DNA of 64,000 bases from Saccharomycopsis fibuligera x Saccharomycopsis cf. fibuligera (taxonomy: Eukaryota; Ascomycota; Saccharomycetes; Ascoideales; Saccharomycopsidaceae): NCBI GenBank assembly GCA_001936135.1, contig CP012815.1, positions 1,240,001-1,304,000 on the forward strand, in the 5' to 3' direction. How positions within the stretch are numbered: the stretch's first letter is position 1; the number at the start of each line of letters is the position of its first letter. The notes under the pieces were generated by a model. That model did no database searches. It was not told where the DNA came from and worked only from the letters and a program-made list of their open reading frames with translations. Below are positions 53,550 to 63,412 of this stretch, piece by piece. The translations under genes were made by a program, and so were the position numbers.

Positions 53550-55898
53550 ATGGCTGAACTCAGATCTGCTGATGAGGTTTGTCAGATTTTATCTGACAGC
53601 TACAAGGACTTCATACTCGAGGAAGAAGATGACAAGGACTACTTGTCGTTCTCTACCATCCTTGATGTTTACTTATCAAAGCCACAAGACTACTCCGATG
53701 AAGACAATATCAAAATCATTGACAAATTGACCGAAATCTTTGACAGTGACCACGAATTGGTGTATGAAATTGGCTGGGATATACCTACTTTGCTACTAGA
53801 TTATTTCCCTTGCAAGCTGTTTTTCTTTCATGAGATGCTTGCAAACAATAAGAAGCTTGCCTCACTTTTCAAGCTCTTCAATTTGTTGGCCAGATATGGC
53901 AATGCTAAAGAATTGTTTTTAAAAAGTGCAGAAATTTTCAATTCTTTAAATTTCAATGATAATAATGACTTCATTGACAGAGTTCCCATCGAGTACCAGC
54001 ACTATTTTGATGATGAAAGCAAGGAAAAGTTTTTGAATTTGAAATTCCACTCTCTTTTCGAGTTGCATGTAGCCTGTTTGAAAAGAATTACCACCATGTA
54101 TCCATCCAAGTTTTTACTCATGACTGTTACCAGTGTGCTTAAATATTTAAACAATAACGCCATTTATTTGGTTAATCCGACGTTTGCCCTCAAGAGAATA
54201 TATATTTTTTCTAGGGACTATGTTCAGCCTCAGCTACCTGATGACTTTGACCCAGAGCACAATAAGGATCATGCTCAAATCGTTGAGGATGAAAACTATT
54301 TGCAGGGCCGATTGCTAAAGCACTTCATTACAAATGCCATCGAAATTGCTTGCAAATACTTTAAAACAGATTTGGCTACTAGTTATTACCAGCAGCTCAT
54401 TGAAAAAAGTCTCAATATGAAATTTCAGCTCAAGAATCAGGAGGAAGAGTTAGAACACCAGACCGAATACGAAAGCATTTCTAGAGAAACTTTCAATGAA
54501 TTGATGGAAAGATACTATCAGTTAGGATTGTCTGAAGACGTTGATTTCACTGAACTCTTTCAAGACTATTTTATCAAAACGACACATAACTTGTTTGATA
54601 AGTTGTTGAACAGTGATGTGAACAATAACGAAAAAGAAGATGAATTGACTAAACAAATTTTTGATATTTCTAATGAATTTTTCTTTCAAAACTTGTCGGG
54701 AGTTTCCTTACCTAATCGTGACGTGAAGCGCATTCCATTATCAATTATTGGATGTTTCATGCTTATTTCGTACAATAATTTGAATGATCTCATTGAGTCA
54801 AATTTTGAAAAATTAAACTACAAACTTTCAGTGCAAGACTCGATATTGCTTACATTGAGATTCTTGATCCCTGTGTTAACTTTGCGTGAGCAGACTAACA
54901 GCTCAGCTTCTGAAGAACCATCACCTTTTGAAGGTAAACTGGAACCATTGGAAGGCTGGCCAGAATATAATAGAAATCTTAAGCGTAACAGAAAGACCCA
55001 TTACCAATCACTTAAGGATGCAATAGTACTTTGGGTCTGGCTAGCGATTGCTGACCAAACATTGAAAGATAATGAGGTGATTAAGCTAACTAGTCCATCT
55101 AGCAAGTACAGAATCTTTAGTAAAGTATTTTTGCAAAGTTTAATAAGCTTGGTAGCAGTATTTCAAGATGACTTAAATTTTAGAAAAATAGTGTTGACTT
55201 ACGTGACAAGATTTTTGTCTCTTAGTGATGAAACATTCGCGTGGGAATTTTTGCTGTTAAGCTTGGAAAATTGTCCATACTTGAATGCTAAGATTGAATT
55301 GCTTAATATATTAAAGGACATGGTAACAAGAAAAAAGGTAACGGTACCAGTAGTGACCGATTCGGTACTGCCTGCTAACGGAGCTATCAGTGATATCTCT
55401 CATCGGATGAAGAAAATTAACATTGACGACAATTCTTCTAGTTCTACTACTCCAACACCATCGACTGCCACCGCAACGCCAACACCTCAGCCTCCACAAT
55501 TGCCACCTAGATTGCCACCTAGAGAGTATATTAGCTTAGATGCTGCTCGTAAACAAAAGATTTTGGAGCTATTGAATGACGTGCTCTTTGATATTTTCGG
55601 GGAAGCAGGCAGTGAGTCAACCATAGTGGTCAGCAGGCAATATGAAACGGATTATTTCCAATTATTGCTTACTTATTTGAACTTGGTGTTTGTGCTACGG
55701 GAAAAGTTCAATGAAAGTGAGTTGCAAAGTTTACACAAGAAGATCAATGAATGTTTGGTTAATGAAACTCCGTCCTCGGAGGATACCAAGAAACCTGATA
55801 CCAAGAACTCAAAGGAAGAAAAAGTTAAAAGCAGCTCTAACAATATTGCACTTTTAGAGCTTTTCAACCAGCAGCTTAAAGCATATATCAAAGCTTAG
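53550..55898 (+). CDS. YBP1: Yap1-binding protein family (Ybp1/Ybp2)
   Basis: 782 residues. In S. cerevisiae Ybp1 aids peroxide-induced oxidation of the Yap1 transcription factor by Gpx3, and Ybp2 acts at kinetochores. The N-terminal block resembles the family (Ser-Thr/acidic start, then VYEIGWDIPTLLLDYF). The rest is a helical-repeat protein with no catalytic motif. A Thr/Pro-rich linker (about 55440-55530, PTPSTATATPTPQPPQ) precedes the C-terminal helices. It is longer than the S. cerevisiae pair (about 640-675). The genome of this yeast probably has one family member, so Ybp1 versus Ybp2 role is open. Confidence 0.75.
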   Translation: MAELRSADEVCQILSDSYKDFILEEEDDKDYLSFSTILDVYLSKPQDYSDEDNIKIIDKLTEIFDSDHELVYEIGWDIPTLLLDYFPCKLFFFHEMLANNKKLASLFKLFNLLARYGNAKELFLKSAEIFNSLNFNDNNDFIDRVPIEYQHYFDDESKEKFLNLKFHSLFELHVACLKRITTMYPSKFLLMTVTSVLKYLNNNAIYLVNPTFALKRIYIFSRDYVQPQLPDDFDPEHNKDHAQIVEDENYLQGRLLKHFITNAIEIACKYFKTDLATSYYQQLIEKSLNMKFQLKNQEEELEHQTEYESISRETFNELMERYYQLGLSEDVDFTELFQDYFIKTTHNLFDKLLNSDVNNNEKEDELTKQIFDISNEFFFQNLSGVSLPNRDVKRIPLSIIGCFMLISYNNLNDLIESNFEKLNYKLSVQDSILLTLRFLIPVLTLREQTNSSASEEPSPFEGKLEPLEGWPEYNRNLKRNRKTHYQSLKDAIVLWVWLAIADQTLKDNEVIKLTSPSSKYRIFSKVFLQSLISLVAVFQDDLNFRKIVLTYVTRFLSLSDETFAWEFLLLSLENCPYLNAKIELLNILKDMVTRKKVTVPVVTDSVLPANGAISDISHRMKKINIDDNSSSSTTPTPSTATATPTPQPPQLPPRLPPREYISLDAARKQKILELLNDVLFDIFGEAGSESTIVVSRQYETDYFQLLLTYLNLVFVLREKFNESELQSLHKKINECLVNETPSSEDTKKPDTKNSKEEKVKSSSNNIALLELFNQQLKAYIKA

Positions 55899-56911
55899 TT
55901 TTGCGGTATCAACAATTTGCCTACATATTCAAATTGGTTTTTTTTCTGCATTTTATTTGCCTGTTGTTCCTGTTATACTCTACATTCATTCTACTTTGTG
56001 TGAGGAAAAGATACAACAATCTTCTTTTTGTACATACTTTTAGTATTTATTATTCTCAGTTAATCAAAATTAATGTTACGATCAATTACGATTTTATTTT
56101 CAGCAGGGAGTGGCGCTTACATTTATTGTAAGAGAATAAAAACCACTCATTTATATTTTCACTTTTATTTTTATTTTTTTTCTTTTTATACCTTTTGCGG
56201 CTAAGATCTGTTAAAAAAGCCGTTACGGAGGGGCGAAGCTTGGCGGCGCATGGCGGCGCAGCGACAGGTGCTGCTACTAAAGCGGGCTTAACGGCATTGT
56301 TATTTTTATCTTACAAATTCTTTGCTTTTTCGCTTCTTCACTTCTTTTTTTATATATTTTAATTAGCCATAATCTTCCCTGGTTTCAGTGTGATGCTCTC
56401 AGCCAATCACAAAGACTCTACGGATGCCAAATTTTAAGACAGCCGCATAATGTATTCTGTAAGCGGCGGTTGTGATTTCCACTTTACTTTACTTTACTTT
56501 ACTTTACTTTACTTCACTTGATGTTGTCTTCTTCTTATTTCTCTCCTTTCCATATTTCTCATTGTTCATGTTCTATATCTTGGATTCTCAGGATATGTTC
56601 TAATTACTTCATTTTCCATTGCCAAGTTTCGGTTTCCTTTCCGCTTTGAACTAATTTAACACTATAGACGTGTTTGACAGCTATAATCAAAGTTAGTGCT
56701 TTTGCTTGACTTTGGAGGAGACAGGTCAATTGGCGCATCGTACAACTCATCTTGGAATACAAGTGTACTACATACAGAGAGTATACATGAATACAACCTG
56801 CAAAAGAACTACAGACAAGAAGAGCTGTTTGATTGCAAATTTCATAATTTCAACTGGAAATATCGCTCAGTATAGTACCCTATTTTTCCAACATAAAAAG
56901 ACATCTCGAGA
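55899..56911. other. YBP1 3' region and promoter of GT15 gene
   Basis: 1.0 kb. T-rich just after YBP1. Tandem TGGCGGCGCA twice at 56241-56260, and a (CTTTA)n microsatellite at about 56481-56518. No gene recognised. Confidence 0.5.
56241..56260. promoter_or_regulatory. Tandem GGCGGC-core 10-mers
   Basis: TGGCGGCGCA is repeated head to tail. The GGCGGC core resembles the yeast URS1 (Ume6) site. It lies about 650 bp upstream of the GT15 gene. Inference only. Confidence 0.3.
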
Positions 56912-58129
56912 ATGGTGGCTATTCCTAAACTCCGTTTCCGAAGACTAGTCTTCGTATCATTCATCATGATGCTCTCAGCGGTGTATTTATATACAAACCG
57001 CAGAGGCCAACCTTTCCTCAAATTGAAGTTTTCACAACGAAATGAAAATAGTATTAATAGTAACAACAGTAATGTCGATGTTACAAAAGCCAATGCAGCA
57101 CTTGTTGCACTTTGTCGCAATTCGGATCTCTCAGGCATGCTCCGATCGGTAAAACTGCTTGAGTCAAAATTCAACCATCGATTCCATTATGATTGGATTT
57201 TTCTTAATGATGAACCATTCACCGATGCATTCAAAAAAGCTATTCAGCAGAAAGTCTCTGGGGATGTGAAATTCGGCATTATTCCCGCACCAATGTGGGA
57301 TGTTCCTCAGGATGTTAGTTCTGAGAAATTTGCCGCCACCTTGCAGAAGTCTAAACTGCAAGGGATAAAGTATGGCGATCTGGTAAGTTATAGACAAATG
57401 TGCAGATTTGAATCAGGTTTTTTTTATAATCATGAGTTGATTAAGCCCTATGATTGGTATTGGCGCGTTGAACCAGATGTCGAATTTTTTTGTGATATTA
57501 CTACGGATCCATTTCGATATTTGGAAGAAAATGAAAAAAGTTATGGTTTTATAATAATGCCGATGGATGATCCGGCTACTTATCCAAGTTTATGGAAACA
57601 TGTGAAACGATATACCGCCACGGCGGGGATTGATAGAAAATTGTTTGGCGGAAGACAAACTGGTGATAATAATGATAACCAAAAGCCAAAGAAGAATGAA
57701 TCTGGTAGCGCGTTTGAATTGATCTCTAACGATAAGGGCAAAACATTCAACAATTGCCATTTTTGGTCAAACTTTGAAATTGCCAAACTTGATTTTTTCC
57801 GCAGTGCAGAGTATCAAGAATTTTTCAATTATTTAGACCAAACCAATGGATTCTTTTATGAAAGGTGGGGGGATGCGATAATTCATACAATTGCGATTGC
57901 TTTATATATGCCATTGAATCAAATTCATTTTTTTGGTGGGCAATTTGGCTATAAGCATGAGCCTAATCAGGCGTGTCCTATTGAACCGGAAGTACGAAGA
58001 AAATCAAAATGTGACTGTCGAGTTGCTAATGATATTACTTATATAACGGGTCTAAGTTGCGCTACTAGGTTATTTGATATGCAGGGAATTTTTTACGATG
58101 AAGAGTGGGTCAGTGAATGGTTTAATTGA
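56912..58129 (+). CDS. Alpha-1,2-mannosyltransferase, KRE2/MNT1/KTR family (GT15)
   Basis: 405-residue type II Golgi membrane protein that adds alpha-1,2-mannose to O- and N-linked glycans using GDP-mannose and Mn2+. A short basic cytosolic tail is followed by an anchor at about residues 11-28 (RLVFVSFIMMLSAVYLYT), a variable stem, and then the GT15 catalytic domain. Signatures: DWIFLNDEPF, YDWYWRVEPDVEFFCDI, FNNCHFWSNFEIAKLDFFRS, and FYERWGDAIIHTIA, ending GIFYDEEWVSEW. It shares these with the partial gene at the right edge. The paralog (KRE2, KTR, MNT) cannot be assigned from sequence alone. Confidence 0.92.
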   Translation: MVAIPKLRFRRLVFVSFIMMLSAVYLYTNRRGQPFLKLKFSQRNENSINSNNSNVDVTKANAALVALCRNSDLSGMLRSVKLLESKFNHRFHYDWIFLNDEPFTDAFKKAIQQKVSGDVKFGIIPAPMWDVPQDVSSEKFAATLQKSKLQGIKYGDLVSYRQMCRFESGFFYNHELIKPYDWYWRVEPDVEFFCDITTDPFRYLEENEKSYGFIIMPMDDPATYPSLWKHVKRYTATAGIDRKLFGGRQTGDNNDNQKPKKNESGSAFELISNDKGKTFNNCHFWSNFEIAKLDFFRSAEYQEFFNYLDQTNGFFYERWGDAIIHTIAIALYMPLNQIHFFGGQFGYKHEPNQACPIEPEVRRKSKCDCRVANDITYITGLSCATRLFDMQGIFYDEEWVSEWFN

Positions 58130-59216
58130 AGACGAGGTTTTTTATATTATATTGTTTTGGGATTTTAATAATTTTTTTTTTTTTTTTGGGGGTAATTTTG
58201 TGTTTGTTTGTTTTGCTTATGAATAATATATATTGTTTTCTGCTGTGTATTATGTAGAATTCACAAAACAACTGCTTCGCTAAGTTTATGGCCATTTGAT
58301 TTGCAATCTACGATTAAGCGTAACTTCAAAATTATTTTGGCTCTCTGTCGACTATCTCAATCCAAATGGGTATCCGCATGTTGTAAATTTTGCAGCAGCG
58401 GTATTGTTGACTTGCATATATTGCTTTTAGAATGAGCAAGAGAGCCCATATGCGGATTACAATCTGCTTGTGAAAGCTCAAGTACAAGCAAACATTCTTG
58501 CTGCAATTAAGACACAAGTCCTGCTAGCGGATCCTCAGATCAAAAAAAAACAAAAAAAAAACAAAAAAAAAACAAACCAAAATTGTGCAAAAGCGCTTAG
58601 AAAAAACTTGTATAAAAGGTCTTTTGTCAACAGAGAGAACAAGCCTTTGGCCTTGGGTTTGAAACTCTAAAATCTATGGGTTATAGATTATATAGGCTCA
58701 ATTTAGCTCTATAGCTAATTTTCAGACACGGGTACTGTACGGATCCGGTAATTACAATATTCCTTCGTGGATACCGGGGTATTTTCTTGCGTAGCAAAAA
58801 TTTATCACACAGCAGACGTATGCCTGCCAAAACAGTAAAGGACTAAGCTTCTTTGAGCCGTTTGAAGGATCTTTTGGTTTTATAGACGCTAACGTTATGC
58901 TACAATATTATTATGTTGAGAAACAATGTGTCCTCGCGGGGTTTTAGATCGAAAAAATTGCTTAATTACGATATCCACAAAAGGACATAAAGCAGGGAAA
59001 GTAGGTTTGCAAAGACCTGCAGGAGGCAGTAGGGGAAACTCTAAATTGACAGGAACGCTATGTTGCTAGACTATAAACATTGCACTGATGAGAACTCCGA
59101 GTGAGTGAGATAGTGTAAGTGCTCAGAGAAGTTAATGCAAACAACTAGGCAAATACATGTACATGAAATGGCGATTGCCGAAGCAACATCGCTAAAAACA
59201 AACAAACAAAAAACGG

Positions 59217-59248
<32 letters not shown>
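59217..59248. repeat. Poly(A) tract, A32
   Basis: Thirty-two consecutive A. Confidence 0.9.
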
Positions 59249-59251
<3 letters not shown>

Positions 59252-59801
59252 GTGGAACAGAGAGGTCTAGGTACAGCGATTGTAGCTGATTGTGAATTAT
59301 AATTTACTGCAAATGATTACGTCTGATGTGGCGGCGACTGGACTGCATAAGAACCTGAAGGAACGCAACCATTAGTCACAACTGCAAACACAAAAGTTTT
59401 ACTGTTTCTTCACCATTTCCACACTTTTCATACTTTTCATACTTTTCACATTTAACAGCAGACTCAATACAGCAGCCAACGTTGTATTATCGGGAGAGTG
59501 TTTGTTAGAGTTAATTCCGACGCGATCGCCGTGCGTTTTGCCGGCGTCTGTTTCAGGGCGTATACGTTGCTCCTCATTAGCGCTAAAATCAGCTCTAGAA
59601 TACCAGCGATAGCTGTACACAAAGCGTGTACACGATGGCTTTACTTGCCAGGGCCGGCGATTGACGGTGCTGGAGCGTGTAACGGTTGCGTTGATGGTGA
59701 TCGATAGTATGAAAGAGTGGTCGTGGTTGCACGGTTGAGCCATAGACCGCCCACGAGCGGTTTCTTGTAGCAGAAGGCTCACTGTATTTCACAGAGTAAT
59801 G

Positions 59802-59808
<7 letters not shown>

Positions 59809-59836
<28 letters not shown>
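59809..59836. repeat. (TA)n microsatellite
   Basis: About fourteen TA units, 325 bp upstream of the GT71 gene. Confidence 0.85.
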
Positions 59837-59842
<6 letters not shown>

Positions 59843-60160
59843 CACACAATAAGCGCCCACAGTGGTAAAGCTGCCCTCGCAATTTCAAGCCTTGTTCAGT
59901 TGTTGCAGAATGCAAAATTTACCCGTTCTGAAGCTAGCCAGTACCCAGGGTCCTTGGCATGGTTGCCCGTCTCTCGCTCGCTATCACCGCCTGTACACAC
60001 CTGGAAACTATATATATTTGTACCGATTGCCCTCCAGCAATCGCTGGATTATGCAATCGCTGTACTATGCTATAGAGAAACCCCTTCTACTCTGACTGGT
60101 CTTCTTTCCTTCACACGTCCTTTTGCTGTCTCCTAAGTAAACTCCTCACAGCAATCCACA

Positions 60161-62554
60161 ATGTCGGCGTTACAGGCTTTTCAACGATGGTCTGCCGCCA
60201 CATCCCGCATCGTGTTCCTCAAGAAGCGCTTGCTCTTGCTCTTCGTGTTGGCGCTTGTGCTTTTATTCCAGCTCTTGCACTCTTACAGTCCTCCAGTCCA
60301 GGTTAGTGTTAGTGATCCTGGCGCTTCCTGGAAAAACAGCTACTATTGGAACCGTTTGGCTAACCAATTTGCCGCTGGCGCTGGCGCTGACGGCCTGCTT
60401 CAGCAAAACAGCCAACAGCCCTCCGAAGACCAGATCAAATCAGCTGTTCAGCAAGCTCAAGAGCGTCTTGAATCAAACAAGACCGTCAATTTGGTCACCG
60501 TTATCGATCCCCACGCAAACAGAAACTTTGTTTCTTTGCTCAAAACCTACGGCAAGGGCATTGTCAATAAGCCTTTTGAAGAGCGTTGCCATTTGTATTT
60601 CAAACAGCTTTTCGACACTGACCCGCAATGGAAATTACAAAGACGCACAGAGCTCAACAACATTTTTGAGCGTAAAATCTTCTACAATAAGGAAGGTTGG
60701 GTGCAGGATAGACTAAATGACTTGTCTCGCGTCAAGGAAAAGGAATTTAACGAAAAAAAGCAGAAAGGTGAAAAGGTTGGTGACAAGCCTGACAAGTTTT
60801 GGTCTGAAGCTGATAAGTCGAATTTTGAAGCTAAATTCTATGAAGCTTATGAAAAATTGCAGAGCACCCAATACGACATGATCAACGATATAAGACACTT
60901 AACCATTTACTCAAAATGCTTTTTGCACGATTCTGATTCAAATAGTTACAAGAAGTTCCTTCAAAGCGGCCCTTCAGATTTGACCAAAAATGATGGCAAC
61001 AGCGATAATGACGATTCTAAAAAGCCGGATTTGACTTTAATGAATCCATTTGAAAATGTAGAATTTAGAATGTTTCCATACTTGAGTAGAAAACTTCCAA
61101 TTTATCAAAGATGGACTGGCGAACGTGTTATTGGACCTCCAGACATGAACAAGTATTTCAGTGACGAAGTTAAAGCCGCTGATGGAAATGTTAATATTGA
61201 TGACTTGAATCCCAAAACTTATATCACAAGACAAGAGGGATTTGATTTCAACTTTGATATTGGCACTGGCGAATCGTTCTTCAATTCCTTCAAAAGCAAA
61301 ATCAATGGTAAAGGTATAGTGATGTCTAGTGCTGATCCATTTTTGGAAGATACTCTTGCGTTAATCAGAGCTCTCAGAGCAGTGGGTAACAAGTTGCCAA
61401 TTCAAATTGTCCACAAGGGTGATTTAACTAGCAAGTCCCAAGTCCGTTTGGTGCAAGAAGCTAGAAAAAATAATATTGCATTTCCTCAAGAAGAAGCCGA
61501 AAAATTAAAAAATATGGCAAATGCAAATGCAAATTTCGATCCTACATTTCCTAAACAAGAAGTTTGGTTTGTTAATGTTGACAGATGTATTACCAATGAC
61601 TATAAGGACAGCTTTATTTCCTATGCAAACAAGTTGCTTGCTTACTCTTTCAACTCGTTTGATGAAATGTTGTTGGTGGATTCCGATATTGTGCCATATG
61701 TCAACCCACAAAGATTTTTTGAATCGTCTCAATATAAAAAGTCCAACTCTTTATTCTTCAAGGACAGATCGCATGATGAGACTGTGGCTGAAACTGATAT
61801 TGAGTTCTTCACCAAGATGCTTCCAAGCGATTTGGATGAAGTCATGTTTGATATTCCAGAAACCACTGCAAAAACTTTGAATAACCGTTACATGAAACTT
61901 AGATACAAGCACTACATGGAAAGTGGGGTGGTTGCATTGAAAAGAAGCCAATATTGGGATGGCATATTTATTTCTGTGCAATTAAGTTTCTGGAAACCAG
62001 TGATGGAAAGAGTTTGGGGTGATAAAGAATTATTTTGGTTTAGTCAATCTATTGCTGGTAACGAAAATTACGAATTCAATGAGAATCACGTTGCTTCTAT
62101 TGGTCAACTAACCAGACAAGAGTTCCGGAAAGATTTGGTTTCTAAAGAACTTTGTGCTACTCACCCAGGCCATATTTCCTCCGATGATGATTCATTGCTA
62201 TGGATTAACTCTGGTGTTTTGACTTGTAAAAGAACTGATTCATTTGACCGTGATTTTGAAGAACAAAGTAAAAAAGGATTCAAGACGAAGGAAGATTTAA
62301 AACATCATTACGAAAGTGCTCTCAAAATCACTGATGCTATAATCCCACCAGATTCTGGCTTGTATGAAGTGCAAAATGATAAAGGTGAACCATCAAGAGG
62401 TTGGAAGACTACTGGTTTATGTTGGGGTTACTTTTGGTGTGCTTATAGTTCAATTGGTGGTAGTAATTTGCCTGAACACCAAGGAAGATTGATACATTTC
62501 CCAGAAAGTGATGTTGTTTGGCATGATTATGTCGGTAAAGTCTATAAAGGTTAA
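60161..62554 (+). CDS. Mannosyltransferase, MNN1-type (GT71)
   Basis: 797-residue type II Golgi membrane protein. GT71 enzymes add terminal alpha-1,3-mannose (Mnn1) or branching alpha-1,2-mannose (Mnn2/5) to cell wall mannan. The anchor is at about residues 22-42 (KRLLLLFVLALVLLFQLLHS), followed by a long stem. The catalytic region has SADPFLEDTLALIRALRAVGNKLPIQ, SFNSFDEMLLVDSDIVPYVNP with DSD as the metal-binding DxD, and LFFKDRS. It then has YMESGVVALKRSQYW and the terminal GYFWCAYSSIGGS to ESDVVWHDYVGKVY. The overall pattern is closer to Mnn1 than Mnn2, but linkage is inferred. CTG-clade yeasts carry several MNN1 paralogs, so no symbol is assigned. Confidence 0.88.
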   Translation: MSALQAFQRWSAATSRIVFLKKRLLLLFVLALVLLFQLLHSYSPPVQVSVSDPGASWKNSYYWNRLANQFAAGAGADGLLQQNSQQPSEDQIKSAVQQAQERLESNKTVNLVTVIDPHANRNFVSLLKTYGKGIVNKPFEERCHLYFKQLFDTDPQWKLQRRTELNNIFERKIFYNKEGWVQDRLNDLSRVKEKEFNEKKQKGEKVGDKPDKFWSEADKSNFEAKFYEAYEKLQSTQYDMINDIRHLTIYSKCFLHDSDSNSYKKFLQSGPSDLTKNDGNSDNDDSKKPDLTLMNPFENVEFRMFPYLSRKLPIYQRWTGERVIGPPDMNKYFSDEVKAADGNVNIDDLNPKTYITRQEGFDFNFDIGTGESFFNSFKSKINGKGIVMSSADPFLEDTLALIRALRAVGNKLPIQIVHKGDLTSKSQVRLVQEARKNNIAFPQEEAEKLKNMANANANFDPTFPKQEVWFVNVDRCITNDYKDSFISYANKLLAYSFNSFDEMLLVDSDIVPYVNPQRFFESSQYKKSNSLFFKDRSHDETVAETDIEFFTKMLPSDLDEVMFDIPETTAKTLNNRYMKLRYKHYMESGVVALKRSQYWDGIFISVQLSFWKPVMERVWGDKELFWFSQSIAGNENYEFNENHVASIGQLTRQEFRKDLVSKELCATHPGHISSDDDSLLWINSGVLTCKRTDSFDRDFEEQSKKGFKTKEDLKHHYESALKITDAIIPPDSGLYEVQNDKGEPSRGWKTTGLCWGYFWCAYSSIGGSNLPEHQGRLIHFPESDVVWHDYVGKVYKG

Positions 62555-63412
62555 TTTGCATAGCTTTTATATCATTACTCTCTCATTGTTTTTTGGTTTC
62601 CTTTTTTCTCTTCTCCCATGTGTTTTATTACTCTTTTTTTATTTGTTAGACTTTTAGTTATCTGTACTTTTTGTTTTTTGACTCGGTTTTCCTTCTTTTA
62701 GTTTTGATTTTCCAAAGTTTAATTTGATTTCTCTTTAATCAATTTTCAACTGGTTGATTTTAGTTTTCTGGTACTTTTGATTTTTTTAGTGCTTGTTTTT
62801 CTCTCTTTCTTTTTTTTATTTTTATTTTTTCATCTGCCTTTATTAATACTATCTATGACTAATAGCATAATTACATATTCAGACAAATTGCCATTTACAA
62901 TAATAACATTAACAAAAAAAAAAAAAAACTGATTTAATATTTTAAAATGAATACTTTGAAGTAAGTGTAATAAGCATAACGGACGTTTTTACGACTGCTG
63001 ACAACTATTTCAATATTAGTGATAACAGCAATATCGGCAATACTATTGTGTAAGTGTAATAAGCATAACGGACGTTTTTACGACTGCTGACAACTATTTC
63101 AATATTAGTGATAACAGCAATATCGGCAATACTATTGTGTAAGTGTAAAACCATAATGTACTTTTTTCATGCATTAATGATAGCGATGGAATCAAAACAG
63201 GTAGTCATATTGGAATAAAAGAGAAAGAAAAAGGAATTAAGATGAACGGAACAACTCGAAACAACGAAACGTATGGCTAAAAAGAACTAAATGGAAAAGT
63301 TGAATACGCAAGGCAAAAAGAATAAAACAGGCACAGAAAAAAAACAAAGAATGCAGTTGAGCATGAATAAATCTGGAGCAAGATGATGACCAAGAATTTT
63401 ATTCCAGGGCAA
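62555..63412. other. Convergent spacer with tandem duplication
   Basis: T-rich for 300 bp after the GT71 stop, then a perfect 89-bp tandem duplication, then A-rich DNA leading to the 3' end of the second GT15 gene. Confidence 0.6.
62961..63148. repeat. Perfect 89-bp tandem repeat
   Basis: Copy 1 is 62961-63049 and copy 2 is 63050-63138, identical as far as I can read. The first 10 bases (GTAAGTGTAA) recur a third time at 63139-63148. The unit is not a multiple of three and is non-coding. Confidence 0.95.

Larger units (their letters stand above)
58130..60160. other. 2.0 kb gene-free region
   Basis: Between the GT15 and GT71 genes. It holds A-rich repeats at about 58541-58573, A32 at 59217-59248, a 9-10-bp CTTTTCATA tandem repeat at 59421-59448, and (TA)n at 59809-59836. 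The 0.6 kb before the GT71 gene is less AT-rich and likely its promoter. Confidence 0.5.

Noticed and set aside
55901-56131. 76-codon hydrophobic frame after YBP1
   Set aside because: TTG start in T-rich 3' DNA; typical low-complexity artefact.
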